Positions 16,576 to 28,215 of a stretch of 64,000 nucleotides of DNA are shown here, one piece after another. A model generated the notes under the pieces. That model worked only from the letters and a program-made list of their open reading frames with translations. It had not been told where the DNA came from and searched no databases. How positions within the stretch are numbered: the first letter of the stretch is position 1; every line of letters starts with the position of its first letter. This stretch comes from Christiangramia bathymodioli (lineage in GTDB: Bacteria; Bacteroidota; Bacteroidia; Flavobacteriales; Flavobacteriaceae): the NCBI GenBank assembly GCA_009735695.1, contig SRSL01000001.1, positions 930,048 to 994,047 on the forward strand. Direction: 5' to 3'. The position numbers and the translations under genes are program-made.

Positions 16576-18135
16576 TTAATCCTGAAGCATTCCGGCTCTT
16601 TCCGCATCTCTTGGTTCCGGCCAGGTCATTTGCTCACCAGACCTTCTGCTAACCGGCAGATTGATCTTTTCTCTTGAAGTTCTTTCAGGATCTTCGCTGG
16701 CCATATAAGCTAGGATAGCCGTTAAGATCACATTGTTTATCACATCGTCAAAAACGATCTTGTCATAAGTATCCCTGTTGGTATGCCAGGTATAGTTCCA
16801 GTAATCCCAGCTCAAAGAACTCAAATTGAAGGCCGGAGCACCGGCAGCTACAAAAGAAGCATAATCTGAACCTCCTCTGCCTGGGGTTCCTGGAAATTCG
16901 GTTTCAATATGGGTGGTCACCTCTTCTGGTACCTCATAAAGCCATTCTCCAAGATAATCATAGGCATGAAGAAATCCGTTTCCGGAAATGTTCACTACCC
17001 TTCCTGTTCCATTATCCTGGTTGAAAAGCACCTGCATATTTTGTACAATTTCGGGATGGTCCTTTACAAAAGCCCTGGAACCATTCAATCCCTGCTCTTC
17101 ACTTCCCCAGTGACCAACCATAATAGTTCTCTTTGGGTTTGGATACATCTTCTTCAATATTCTCATGGCTTCCATCATTACAAGGGTTCCTGTACCATTA
17201 TCGGTAGCTCCAGTAGCGCCATCCCAGCTGTCGAAATGTGCTGAAAGGATCACGTATTCTTCAGGTTTTTCCGTTCCTTCGATCTTCGCGATGGTATTAA
17301 ATGTTGGTACCTCACCAAGTTCTTTAGATTCTGCAACTACTTTGATGGTTGGTTTATCTCCATATTCCGCGAGGCGATACAGCATCCCATAATCTTCAAG
17401 GGAAACATCGATGGTTGGGATCTTTTTGGTGCTGGCAGAAAATACCTTATTCACTCCAAAACCACGTGACCATCTGGAGGTAACGATCCCTGCAGCACCT
17501 GCTTTTTCCAGGGCCGCCGGAAGATCACGATAGCCAAGACCTGTTTTTTCGAGACGTGCATCCCATTGTTTTTCCAGTGAATCACGATCTTTTTTCATTT
17601 TTTCGAAAGACTCAGGAGTTGCCCATTCTTCCCAGTTATCATCTGGTCGCCCGGTTGGCTGAGGCATGGAAATCATCACGAATTTTCCTTTTACCTGCTG
17701 AAGTTTACTGGCAAAATCGGAAGAATCGGCTGCTTCAGGAATGATGATCACCTCGGCGGTAACCCCATTTTTCCCGGTTGACGGACTCCAGGCAAGCTGT
17801 CTTGCCTCAAGGCTTTGAATTCTTGGAGAGATCATATCTACATGAGTGATCCCTCTTTCCCAGCCTTTCCATTTTCCCCATTGTTCTTTTTCGGCGGAAA
17901 TTCCCCAGTCCTGGTATTTCTTTACTGCCCAGTCATGAGCATTATTCATTTGCGGAGTTCCTACCAGCCTTGGACCTACCACGTCCAGCAGTTCGTGGGC
18001 CAGTTTTTCGAGTTGAGAATTCTTTTCAGCTTCCTGAATGATATCTTCTACGGTTTGCTTTTGAGTCTTCTGTGCGAAGCTCAAAGAAACGTTCAGGAAT
18101 AGTAACAGACTTGCGACCAATAAATTTTTGTTCAT
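16576..18135 (-). CDS. M28 family metallopeptidase (carboxypeptidase Q-like)
   Basis: The 519 aa protein has a signal peptide (to SFAQ, residue 22), a PA-domain insert around residues 120-260, and an M28 zinc domain. Metal ligands appear in order: SAHFDSWDGATGATDNGTG (His and bridging Asp), GSEEQGLNGS (catalytic Glu and ligand Glu), NQDNGTGR (Asp), and HTNRDTYDKI (last His). Such enzymes remove amino acids or dipeptides from peptides in the periplasm. It is transcribed toward the shared terminator at 16524-16553 and is divergent from the S9 peptidase, making a local peptide-degrading pair. Confidence 0.93.
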   Translation of the reverse strand: MNKNLLVASLLLFLNVSLSFAQKTQKQTVEDIIQEAEKNSQLEKLAHELLDVVGPRLVGTPQMNNAHDWAVKKYQDWGISAEKEQWGKWKGWERGITHVDMISPRIQSLEARQLAWSPSTGKNGVTAEVIIIPEAADSSDFASKLQQVKGKFVMISMPQPTGRPDDNWEEWATPESFEKMKKDRDSLEKQWDARLEKTGLGYRDLPAALEKAGAAGIVTSRWSRGFGVNKVFSASTKKIPTIDVSLEDYGMLYRLAEYGDKPTIKVVAESKELGEVPTFNTIAKIEGTEKPEEYVILSAHFDSWDGATGATDNGTGTLVMMEAMRILKKMYPNPKRTIMVGHWGSEEQGLNGSRAFVKDHPEIVQNMQVLFNQDNGTGRVVNISGNGFLHAYDYLGEWLYEVPEEVTTHIETEFPGTPGRGGSDYASFVAAGAPAFNLSSLSWDYWNYTWHTNRDTYDKIVFDDVINNVILTAILAYMASEDPERTSREKINLPVSRRSGEQMTWPEPRDAERAGMLQD

Positions 18136-18311
18136 GCTTACGGTTTATTTTACGAAAGGCCTAAGATAACTTTTTTAGCATTTAAATGCCATAGCAATGC
18201 TATCTGGCAAACATTAAGGAAAAGGAATCAAAAAAATGAAAAATTAGCTAACTTGGCGCTCGGCCATAAAACCGCCTTTTTTAAAAACTGAAACTAAAAT
18301 TTGCCCGTTAA

Positions 18312-20684
18312 ATGAAATCTAAATACACCTGCTTTCAAATTCTATTATTTTTTGTTCCACTTTTCATTTCCGCCCAGCAATCAGACCTAAGCGTCGAAAA
18401 GATCATGCAGGACCCAGCATGGATGGGAACCTTCCCTAATTCGGTAAGATGGGGAATACAAAGCGAAAATGTCTATTTTGAATATAACCCAGAAGGGAAC
18501 CCTTCAGATTCTCTTTATAGGATCAATGTCAAAAATCCAAAAAACATTCAGAAAGTCAACCTGGCCGAAGGTCGGGAATTAATGCCCCGTGGTGGTGATT
18601 TTAATGATTCCCGCAGCCAGAAGATCTATACCGATAATGGAGATCTTTTCCTTTACGACATGAAATCTGAAAAAAAGCAGGAATTACTGGACCTGCCTTT
18701 CCGAATCAATGATCCTATGTTCCTGGCCAATGAAGATCAGGTTTCCTTCGAGGCAGAAAACAATATCTTCCTTTATGATCTTAAAACGGGCAGCCTGAAA
18801 CAGATCACAAATATCGAAGCGGGTTCTCAAAAAGATAAGGGCGAGCGCAAATTATCTGAAAAGGATGAATGGATCCAAAAGGAAAACCTTGAACTGCTGG
18901 ACATCGTTAATCAACGTAAGGAAGACAAGGAAAGCAGCATGGCTTATTTTGAATCGGTAAAGGAAGAGCAGGATTATACCTTTTATCTGAAAGACAGGGA
19001 AGTGCGAAACCTCAACCTTTCTCCGAACGCTCGCTATGCCGGTTTCAGCCTGATCACCCGCGAACGGGGTAAAAGCACCAATGTTCCGAATTACGTTGAT
19101 GAGAGCGGATACACTGTAAACCTGCCGGCACGAAGCAAGGTTGGCGATATGGAATATTCAGCAGAACTTGCCTTGTACGACCTTCAGAAAGACACGGTTT
19201 ATATGATATCGCTGGACCAACTACCCGGGATCAGCGATCTGCCAGATTATGCAAGCGATTATCCGGATAGGGAATGGAAAGAAGAACCACGAGAAGTGAT
19301 CCCTTCAGAAGTAAAATTTTCACCAAATGGCGAAAAAGCAGTGGTTAACCTGAGATCTGCCGATAATAAGGATCGCTGGATCGCCAGTATCGATCTTCAG
19401 AACGGAACAATTAAGTCCATAGAAAGACAAAGGGATGAAGCCTGGCTGGCCGGACCGGGAATCGGATACACCTATTACGGATATGAAACTTTAGGCTGGC
19501 TGCCAGATAATGAGCATATCTATTTCCAGAGCGAAGAAACGGGGTATTCCAATCTTTATGTACTGAATGTGAACACTGGCAAGAAAACGAATATCACTCC
19601 CGGAGAATACGAGGTGTTCGATCCTTTCCTTTCTAATGATAAAAAGCACTGGTATTTTACTTCTTCGATGGTGCATCCAGGTGAAAGACATTTTTACAAA
19701 ATGCCGGTGATGGGCGGAAAAATGGAGCAACTCACCAGCATGACCGGGAACAATGACGTGGATCTTTCCCCGGACGAAAAATATATGGCCATCACCTACT
19801 CCTATATGAATAAGCCTGAGGAGTTATACCTCAAAAAGACAAAGGCCAATGCCGTGGCCATTCAGATTACCAATGGCCAGACAGAAGAATTTATGGCCTA
19901 CGACTGGCGTGAGCCGGAACTGATCCGTTTCGAAGCGCAGGACGGGGCTATGGTACCTGCCAGGCTTTACCTGCCGGAAGATGATGTGAAAAACGATGCT
20001 GCAGTGGTATTTGTTCACGGTGCCGGTTATTTGCAGAATGCTCATAAATGGTGGTCTTCGTACTTCAGGGAATATATGTTCCATAACCTGCTTACAGACC
20101 TGGGTTACACGGTTATCGACGTTGATTACCGCGGAAGTGCAGGCTACGGAAGAGACTGGAGAACCGGGATCTATCGCCATATGGGCGGAAAGGACCTCAG
20201 TGACCAGGTAGATGCCGTAAATTACCTGATAGAAAATCATGATATCGATCCTGCAAAAGTGGGGATCTATGGCGGGAGTTATGGAGGTTTCATCACCCTG
20301 ATGGCGATGTTCACCGAAGCCGATACCTTTAAAGCGGGGGCAGCATTAAGATCGGTTACAGACTGGGCGCATTACAATCATGGCTACACCTCCAATATAC
20401 TGAACGAACCTTCACAGGACCCAATCGCTTACCGCAGGTCCTCTCCCATTTATTTTGCAGAAGGCCTGGAAGGAGATCTATTGATCGCTCATGGAATGGT
20501 TGATACGAATGTTCATTTTCAGGATGTGGTAAGGCTTGCTCAACGACTTATAGAACTTGGAAAAGAAGACTGGGAAATGGCTGTTTATCCAGTAGAGGAT
20601 CATGGCTTTGTGGAACCCAGTAGCTGGACCGATGAATACCGAAGGATCCTGGAATTGTTTAACGAAAGTTTACTCGGGAAATAA
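18312..20684 (+). CDS. S9 family serine peptidase (dipeptidyl/oligopeptidase type)
   Basis: The 790 aa protein has a signal peptide (residues 1-22, ISAQ), an N-terminal beta-propeller (repeated WDpD/TD blocks such as YIYFQSEETGYSNLYVLNV-like blades) and a C-terminal alpha/beta hydrolase. The triad is Ser656 in GGSYGGF, Asp731 in HGMVDTNVHF and His764 in EDHGF. It cleaves short peptides, probably in the periplasm; DPP IV-like proline specificity is plausible but not shown. Its stop overlaps the next start by one base (TAATG), indicating translational coupling with a PLP enzyme. Confidence 0.93.
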   Translation: MKSKYTCFQILLFFVPLFISAQQSDLSVEKIMQDPAWMGTFPNSVRWGIQSENVYFEYNPEGNPSDSLYRINVKNPKNIQKVNLAEGRELMPRGGDFNDSRSQKIYTDNGDLFLYDMKSEKKQELLDLPFRINDPMFLANEDQVSFEAENNIFLYDLKTGSLKQITNIEAGSQKDKGERKLSEKDEWIQKENLELLDIVNQRKEDKESSMAYFESVKEEQDYTFYLKDREVRNLNLSPNARYAGFSLITRERGKSTNVPNYVDESGYTVNLPARSKVGDMEYSAELALYDLQKDTVYMISLDQLPGISDLPDYASDYPDREWKEEPREVIPSEVKFSPNGEKAVVNLRSADNKDRWIASIDLQNGTIKSIERQRDEAWLAGPGIGYTYYGYETLGWLPDNEHIYFQSEETGYSNLYVLNVNTGKKTNITPGEYEVFDPFLSNDKKHWYFTSSMVHPGERHFYKMPVMGGKMEQLTSMTGNNDVDLSPDEKYMAITYSYMNKPEELYLKKTKANAVAIQITNGQTEEFMAYDWREPELIRFEAQDGAMVPARLYLPEDDVKNDAAVVFVHGAGYLQNAHKWWSSYFREYMFHNLLTDLGYTVIDVDYRGSAGYGRDWRTGIYRHMGGKDLSDQVDAVNYLIENHDIDPAKVGIYGGSYGGFITLMAMFTEADTFKAGAALRSVTDWAHYNHGYTSNILNEPSQDPIAYRRSSPIYFAEGLEGDLLIAHGMVDTNVHFQDVVRLAQRLIELGKEDWEMAVYPVEDHGFVEPSSWTDEYRRILELFNESLLGK

Positions 20685-21907
20685 TGGATATAGAATTCGT
20701 TAGAAAACAGTTTCCGGCACTTCAGAAGGATTTCACTTTTATGGATAATGCCGGTGGTTCGCAGGTTCTGGGTAATGTAATAGACAGGATCAGCGCCTAT
20801 ATGGTGCACTATAATGTACAATTGGGAGCCAGTTACAAAGTTTCAGCCGAAGCAGGTGAAAAGATAAGCTACGCGACCTCCAGGATCTCCGAACTTATAA
20901 ACGCCAGGAGAAGTAAGGAGGTAGTGATTGGTTCCTCCACCACCATGCTACTTCGAATCCTAAGCCTGAGTATCTCCAGTGAATGGAAGGAAGGCGATGA
21001 AGTGATCGTTACCAATACCGATCATGAAGCCAATGTTTCCCCGTGGATGGACCTTCAGAAAAAAGGCATCAAGGTTCGAATTTGGAAAGTGAACCCAGAT
21101 AGCCTGGAATTGGAAATTGATGAGCTTAAGAAATTGCTGAATTCCAATACCCGGCTGGTGGCCGTCACTCATACTTCAAATGTACTGGGAACCATCAATC
21201 CGCTTAAAGAGATCGCTAAGGTAGTTCATGAGGCCGGAGCGCTTATCTGTGCAGATGGAGTGGCATACGCCCCTCACAGGCAGGTAGACGTGCAGGACCT
21301 GGACGTTGATTTTTACACCTTCAGCTGGTATAAGACCTATGGTCCACACCTGGCGGTCATGTATGGGAAATACCATCATTTGCTGAAACTCGACAGCCTC
21401 AATCACTATTTTATCGGGAAAGAAGAAATCCCCTATAAATTACAACCGGGAAACCTGAATTTCGAGTTGACCTACAGCATTCTTGGAATCCTTGAATATT
21501 ACGAGGATTTTTACCGGCAGCATTTCAGAAAAAAAGAAGGAAATCTTAAGGACCGGCTTGAAAAAGTCTTTGAAGTAATTGCGGAACATGAAGAAAATCT
21601 GGCTGCAATTCTCCTAAACTACTTAAATGAACATCCCGATATAAGGATAATTGGCTCTGAAACGAATGCTTCTGATAATAGGGTGCCAACCATTTCTTTT
21701 GTTCATTCAGAAATGAAAAGCGATCAGATCGTAGGTCGTGTGGACCAGCACAGAATTGGAATCCGATTTGGTGATTTTTATGCTAAGAAATTGATACAAG
21801 ATCTGGGACTTGAGGAAAAAAATGGCGTGGTAAGAGTAAGCCTGGTACACTACAATACTCAGGAGGAAGTGAAGAAATTAGTCGAGGTTTTCAAGACCAT
21901 ATTCTAA
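20684..21907 (+). CDS. Class V aminotransferase, cysteine desulfurase-like (TIGR01976 type)
   Basis: This 407 aa cytoplasmic PLP enzyme has FMDNAGGSQVLGNVID at the N-terminus, VAVTHTSNVLGTINPL, the cofactor aspartate in ICADGVAYAPHRQVDVQ, and the Schiff-base Lys217 in FSWYKTYGPH. It fits the VC1184-like subgroup of cysteine desulfurase homologues. I see no clear catalytic Cys loop of NifS/IscS type, so sulfur transfer is uncertain; a kynureninase- or isopenicillin-epimerase-like role is the alternative. It is translationally coupled to the S9 peptidase and overlaps the convergent beta-barrel gene by 4 bp. Confidence 0.87.
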   Translation: MDIEFVRKQFPALQKDFTFMDNAGGSQVLGNVIDRISAYMVHYNVQLGASYKVSAEAGEKISYATSRISELINARRSKEVVIGSSTTMLLRILSLSISSEWKEGDEVIVTNTDHEANVSPWMDLQKKGIKVRIWKVNPDSLELEIDELKKLLNSNTRLVAVTHTSNVLGTINPLKEIAKVVHEAGALICADGVAYAPHRQVDVQDLDVDFYTFSWYKTYGPHLAVMYGKYHHLLKLDSLNHYFIGKEEIPYKLQPGNLNFELTYSILGILEYYEDFYRQHFRKKEGNLKDRLEKVFEVIAEHEENLAAILLNYLNEHPDIRIIGSETNASDNRVPTISFVHSEMKSDQIVGRVDQHRIGIRFGDFYAKKLIQDLGLEEKNGVVRVSLVHYNTQEEVKKLVEVFKTIF

Positions 21908-22509
21908 CGGTAGCCACCAAAAACTCTGTTTAGCGGTACTTTTAAAGACAGGTACAGGGCATTTCTCCTAACCCTATCGTCTACCACCGGCAGCAGTTCT
22001 GCCAGCCCACCTACCTCGCAGGTAAACTGGTTTCTTATCCGGTAGGTAAAACCTAATTTCACCGGAACGGTGATCACATGAATATCCTCTTCCTGCACCC
22101 TGGAACCGTAATCTGGTATTTCCTGAATAAAGGCAACTCCAAGGCCGCCGGTAAAGTAAAAACCACGGATTCTTCGGAAGGGATCAAAATTAAAATAAGG
22201 CACGAGGCTAAGCGAATTATAATGATCATCCTCGGTCAAAATCGAAGAGGTATAGCGGTCGTAATAGAATTCAAGGCCAATGGCCATTTTCGGTTTCGGA
22301 TAATAGGCGCCATAAACACCCAGGGCATAATTCGCTTCATATCCCGAATTGGAGAAGCCGTCAGTATTTCTGAATACTTCGTTATTCACGTACAAAGACG
22401 TCATTTGAAAATTCAGCAATGGACCAACTTCGAATTCTGAACCATATTGCTGGGACCAGCTTTCGACAGAAAAGATCAGTACAAGAAGAAAGAAAAGCTT
22501 CCTTGCCAT
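21904..22509 (-). CDS. Outer-membrane beta-barrel protein
   Basis: A 201 aa protein with a signal peptide (residues 1-19, SWSQ). Amphipathic strands such as YALGVYGAYYPKPKMAIGLEFYYDRY, GFYFTGGLGVAFIQE and VPVKLGFTYRIRNQFTCEVGG are typical of 8-strand OmpA/OmpW-like barrels. No enzyme motif is visible. It does not end in the usual terminal Phe but in GGYR after a last strand, so the C-terminus is slightly unusual. Its stop overlaps the convergent aminotransferase gene. Function unknown. Confidence 0.8.
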   Translation of the reverse strand: MARKLFFLLVLIFSVESWSQQYGSEFEVGPLLNFQMTSLYVNNEVFRNTDGFSNSGYEANYALGVYGAYYPKPKMAIGLEFYYDRYTSSILTEDDHYNSLSLVPYFNFDPFRRIRGFYFTGGLGVAFIQEIPDYGSRVQEEDIHVITVPVKLGFTYRIRNQFTCEVGGLAELLPVVDDRVRRNALYLSLKVPLNRVFGGYR

Positions 22510-22573
22510 AGACTGGTTTTGGTATTTGGGAATTAGAATGAGTTTCGGAGAATAAACTTACTCAATAAACCTG

Positions 22574-22606
22574 AACCTGCCAAGACAAAAGCCTGGCAGG
22601 CAGGTT
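22574..22606. terminator. Likely terminator downstream of GH97
   Basis: AACCTGC at 22574-22580 can pair with GCAGGTT at 22600-22606, and an alternative pairing CCTGCCA/TGGCAGG overlaps it. The segment lies 10 bp beyond the GH97 stop. T-runs are weak, so confidence is moderate. Confidence 0.5.
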
Positions 22607-22615
22607 AAAACAAGA

Positions 22616-24805
<2,190 letters not shown>

Positions 24806-24813
24806 TTAAGGGT

Positions 24814-24846
24814 TTAAAAAAAGGCCGATCCCGCGGATTGGCCTTA
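24814..24846. terminator. Terminator of the trans-sulfuration gene
   Basis: AAGGCCGATCC-CGC-GGATTGGCCTT forms an 11 bp stem with one G-U pair. It is followed leftward by a run of T (seven A on the plus strand), 22 bp beyond the stop at 24868. Confidence 0.85.
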
Positions 24847-24867
24847 AATATTACAAATCTGGAAAAT

Positions 24868-26010
24868 TTACCCGATCGCCTGTTCAAGGTCGGCAATGAG
24901 ATCTTCGGCATCTTCCACCCCAACGCTAAGTCTAATAAGCGAATCCACCACGCCAATCTTTTCCCTTTCCTCCTTCGGAATGGAGGCATGGGTCATGCTG
25001 GCCGGATGCCCGGCAAGGGACTCTACTCCTCCCAATGATTCGGCAAGGGTAAAAACCTTCAGCTTTTCTACAATTTTTGTTGCGCTTTCCAGCGTGTTTT
25101 CCTTGGTGGTAAAAGAGATCATTCCTCCAAAACCGCTCATTTGTTTTTTAGCGATTTCGTGGTTTGGATGATCATCAAATCCTGGCCAGTAAACCTTAGC
25201 TATTTTCGGATTCTTTTTTAGAAAACGCGCGATCGCTTCTCCATTTTCACAATGCCGCTGCATTCTTAAGTGCAGCGTTTTGATTCCGCGTAAAACCAGG
25301 AAACAGTCCTGCGGACCGGGAATTGCGCCGCTGGCTTTCTGGATAAAATACAATCTTTCCGCAAGTTCACGGTCATTAACAACGAGTCCGCCCATCACCA
25401 CATCGCTATGACCTCCAAGGTACTTGGTCGCGCTATGCATGATAATATCAGCCCCCAATTCCAGCGGACGCTGAAGATAGGGAGTCGCGAAGGTATTATC
25501 TACGCCCAACAACAAGCTGTGTTTTTTAGCAATTCTGGCCACTGCTTCGATATCGATAATATTCATCATGGGGTTGGTAGGAGTCTCAACCCAGATAAGT
25601 CTGGTATTTTCGTTGATATGCTCCTCGATCCTGGCAGCATCCTGCATTCCCACGAATCGGAATTTAATACCAAGGTTCTCAAAGATCCGGGTAAACAGCC
25701 GGTAAGAACCACCATAGAGATCGTTGGTAGAAAGGATCTCATCTCCTGGCTTGAAAAGCTTAAGGATTGCATCTATAGCCGCAAGGCCAGAACCGAATGA
25801 AATTCCAAATTTCCCATTTTCCAGGCTGGCCATTGATCGCTCCAGGGCGCTTCGTGTAGGATTCCCGCTTCTGGAATATTCAAAACCCTTGTTTTTGCCA
25901 GGTGATTCCTGGGAATAGGTGCTGGTCTGGTAAATGGGTGGCATCACCGAATTGTAGCCGGGATCTATATTTTCCTGGCCTCCGTGTATGGTTTTGGTAT
26001 TGAATTTCAT
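24868..26010 (-). CDS. Cystathionine gamma-synthase/lyase family PLP enzyme
   Basis: The product is 380 aa from the ATG at 26010 (MKFNTKTIHGGQENIDPGYN). A promoter at 26030-26060 lies inside the longer frame that begins at 26058, so that start is rejected. It has the Cys/Met metabolism PLP fold: YSRSGNPTRSALE, GVDNTFATPYLQRPLELGADI, the PLP Lys196 in HSATKYLGGHSDV, and SLGGVESLAGHPASMTHAS. Synthase (MetB) and lyase (CGL) cannot be separated by eye. It acts in the cytoplasm on the homocysteine/cysteine link and is monocistronic. Confidence 0.92.
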   Translation of the reverse strand: MKFNTKTIHGGQENIDPGYNSVMPPIYQTSTYSQESPGKNKGFEYSRSGNPTRSALERSMASLENGKFGISFGSGLAAIDAILKLFKPGDEILSTNDLYGGSYRLFTRIFENLGIKFRFVGMQDAARIEEHINENTRLIWVETPTNPMMNIIDIEAVARIAKKHSLLLGVDNTFATPYLQRPLELGADIIMHSATKYLGGHSDVVMGGLVVNDRELAERLYFIQKASGAIPGPQDCFLVLRGIKTLHLRMQRHCENGEAIARFLKKNPKIAKVYWPGFDDHPNHEIAKKQMSGFGGMISFTTKENTLESATKIVEKLKVFTLAESLGGVESLAGHPASMTHASIPKEEREKIGVVDSLIRLSVGVEDAEDLIADLEQAIG

Positions 26011-26029
26011 CTCCTGAATATTTGAGTAA

Positions 26030-26060
26030 CAAATGTATTGCGCCCATTGGGCAATCACAA
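26030..26060 (-). promoter_or_regulatory. Promoter with internal palindrome
   Basis: Reading leftward, TTG (complement of 26058-26060) is followed after 20 bp by TACATTTG (complement of 26030-26037), an exact TAnnTTTG. The spacer contains GCCCATTGGGC (26042-26052), a perfect palindrome where a repressor would block polymerase. The transcript would begin about 15 bases before the ATG at 26010. Confidence 0.7.
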
Positions 26061-26102
26061 AAATAGACTTTACCTTTATAAAGTTTTTAAACCACGATTG
26101 CT

Positions 26103-26900
26103 TTGAAAAAATTTGGTATCCTGTTCGGGCTGGTTTCTCTTTTTATAGCCTGCGCAGATGAGCCTAAGAAAGAGAACAAAAAAGAGACCGATGAATCCCT
26201 GAAATTCACTACCGAAACTATCGAAAAAAGCCTGGACGACTGTTCTCCCGAAGGGGGCGAATGCACTTTTATAAGTTTGAATTTCCCAATGGCGGAAGGA
26301 ACAGGGTTTCCGGCAGTACGAATCAATAAACAGATCGTCCTTTTTCTAAATAATACCATTGACTATCAGGAAGAGGCTGGCATCAAATCACCGGCAGATC
26401 TGGCCGAAAATTTCATCACCAATTACCAGGAAACCGCAAAGGAATTTTCGGAATATGAATTGCCATGGGAGGCCACCATTAATGGAAAGGTAAACTATTA
26501 CAGTGATGAGATCATCAGCATCCGTTTCAGGTCGAATATGTTTACCGGCGGTGCCCACGGTTATGAAAGCATCAATTTCCTCAATTTCGATCCCAAAACC
26601 GGAAATTTCTTAAAGACTAAAGACCTCTTTTCTGAAGATTTTATCGATTATGTTGAAAAGGACTTCAGGGAAAAGAATAATATCCCGGAAAATGAAAATA
26701 TCAATTCCACAGGAATGTTCTTTGAAAATGATAGTTTTCACCTTCCTCAAAATATAGGGATCACGGCAGACCAGGTTATTTTGCATTATAACGCCTACGA
26801 GATCGCTCCCTATGCTTCAGGGAATTTCAGACTTGTGTATCCGAAAACTGAAATATCAGAATACCTGGCAATAGGTTCAGAAAAAGAAATGGAAAACTAA
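26103..26900 (+). CDS. DUF4163/DUF3298 lipoprotein (RsiV-like fold)
   Basis: The 265 aa reading uses a TTG start, since an in-frame stop lies just upstream and no ATG precedes the lipoprotein signal KKFGILFGLVSLFIACADE (Cys near residue 16). The region at about residues 40-150 resembles DUF4163 and the C-terminal part DUF3298 (FRSNMFTGGAHGYESINFLNFDPKTG, then DQVILHYNAYEIAPYASG). Homologous domains occur in the Bacillus anti-sigma factor RsiV, which binds lysozyme, but this protein has no anti-sigma part. Its role in the envelope is unknown. Confidence 0.82.
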   Translation: MKKFGILFGLVSLFIACADEPKKENKKETDESLKFTTETIEKSLDDCSPEGGECTFISLNFPMAEGTGFPAVRINKQIVLFLNNTIDYQEEAGIKSPADLAENFITNYQETAKEFSEYELPWEATINGKVNYYSDEIISIRFRSNMFTGGAHGYESINFLNFDPKTGNFLKTKDLFSEDFIDYVEKDFREKNNIPENENINSTGMFFENDSFHLPQNIGITADQVILHYNAYEIAPYASGNFRLVYPKTEISEYLAIGSEKEMEN

Positions 26901-26963
26901 AGCTTTTCTGAAATCGGGAATCCGATTATTTTAAATGTCCGTTCTTTGTAGTTCTTAAAGTTT

Positions 26964-27323
26964 ATGGCCATGAAGAAAATTTACTATCTCTCCACCTGCG
27001 ACACCTGTAAAAGAATTTTAAAGGAGATCGATCCGCCGGCTTCTTTCCGTCTTCAGGATATTAAAAAAGAAGAGATCACTGAAGAACAACTGGAGGAAAT
27101 GAAGAAACTATCTGGCAGCTATGAATCTCTTTTTAATAAAAGAGCCAGGCTTTACAAGGAAAGAGAATTAAAGAATCAGGACCTACTGGAAGAGAATTTC
27201 AAAGCCTTGATCCTGGAACATTATACCTTTCTCAAACGGCCGGTCATTATCAATGAAGATGAAATTTTTATAGGCAATTCTAAAAAAACGGTAGAAGCGG
27301 CCAAAGCATCGATTAATGAATAA
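26964..27323 (+). CDS. ArsC/Spx-family thioredoxin-fold protein
   Basis: The 119 aa protein begins MAMKKIYYLSTCDTCKRIL; the ATG at 26970 is an equally good start. The active-site-like STCDTCK (CxxC), YESLFNKRARLYKE and a late RPVIIN with cis-Pro are those of the ArsC/Spx/YffB family. In classical ArsC the motif is CGTSR; here a second Cys is present, as in Spx and YffB. It could be a glutaredoxin-coupled reductase or a regulator. Its end overlaps the DMT transporter start by 8 bp, so they are likely cotranscribed. Confidence 0.87.
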   Translation: MAMKKIYYLSTCDTCKRILKEIDPPASFRLQDIKKEEITEEQLEEMKKLSGSYESLFNKRARLYKERELKNQDLLEENFKALILEHYTFLKRPVIINEDEIFIGNSKKTVEAAKASINE

Positions 27324-28215
27324 CCAGCGAATACTTGCTTTGCTCGCTGCTTTCGGAGCCAGTGCGATCTATGGGATCAATCATACGCTGGCCAAAGGTT
27401 TGATGCCAACCTATATTGAACCTTTCGGCTTTATTCTATTGAGGGTCACCGGAGCGGCAATTCTTTTCTGGGCGATCAGCATTTTTGCCCCAAAGGAAAA
27501 GATCGCGACTTCCGACTGGCCTCGTATTCTTGGCTGCGCGATCTTCGGAATGGTGATCAACATGTTGTTCTTTTTTAAGGGCCTGAGTCTTTCCACGCCC
27601 ATAAATAGTTCGGTGATCATTACGCTTTCTCCGGTAATGGTGCTTATCCTGGCTTCCTTTCTAATTGGCGAAAAGATCACATGGCTCAAAAGTCTTGGGA
27701 TCGGGGTTGGAATGGCGGGAGCCCTGGTTCTTGTTTTGTTCAGTAGTGAAGAGAGTTTGAATGCTCCCAATATCCCGCTGGGAAATGTGCTATTCATCGT
27801 GAACGCTTTTTCATACGGCCTTTACCTCATCCTAGTAAAACCGCTCACCGCGAAATACAGTTCTATTACCCTGATGAAATGGCTGTTTTTTATCGCCATC
27901 TTCATCAATTTTCCAGTTACCATCGGCGAATTCATGGATGTAGAGTGGAGCAGTTTGCCATTCGAAGCCATCTGGAGAATGGCCTACGTAGTAGTGGGAA
28001 CTACTTTTATGACCTACCTGCTGAACATCTATGCTTTGAAACAGCTTTCGGCTTCCACGATAAGTGCGTTCATATATCTTCAGCCGTTAATCGCCATCAT
28101 TTTTGCGATCTCGGTAGGCGCAGATACTTTAACCACCGTAAAAGCTATCGCTGCTTTACTGGTTTTTGCCGGGGTTTATATGGTAAGTATGAAGAAAACA
28201 AAAGTGAAATCCTAG
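27316..28215 (+). CDS. DMT-superfamily (EamA) transporter
   Basis: The 299 aa protein has ten hydrophobic helices forming two EamA repeats (roughly residues 8-140 and 155-293). The conserved Gly/Pro-rich segments include PINSSVIITLSPVMVLILASFLIGEKI and SASTISAFIYLQPLIAIIFA. Such inner-membrane exporters handle amino acids or other metabolites; the substrate is not evident. It overlaps the ArsC-like gene and converges on the next gene with a 4 bp overlap. Confidence 0.92.
   Translation: MNNQRILALLAAFGASAIYGINHTLAKGLMPTYIEPFGFILLRVTGAAILFWAISIFAPKEKIATSDWPRILGCAIFGMVINMLFFFKGLSLSTPINSSVIITLSPVMVLILASFLIGEKITWLKSLGIGVGMAGALVLVLFSSEESLNAPNIPLGNVLFIVNAFSYGLYLILVKPLTAKYSSITLMKWLFFIAIFINFPVTIGEFMDVEWSSLPFEAIWRMAYVVVGTTFMTYLLNIYALKQLSASTISAFIYLQPLIAIIFAISVGADTLTTVKAIAALLVFAGVYMVSMKKTKVKS

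Noticed and set aside
18254-18282. GGCG...CCGCC followed by TTTTTT upstream of the S9 peptidase, considered as a terminator
   Set aside because: The stem is only 3-4 bp with a long loop and no upstream gene ends there.
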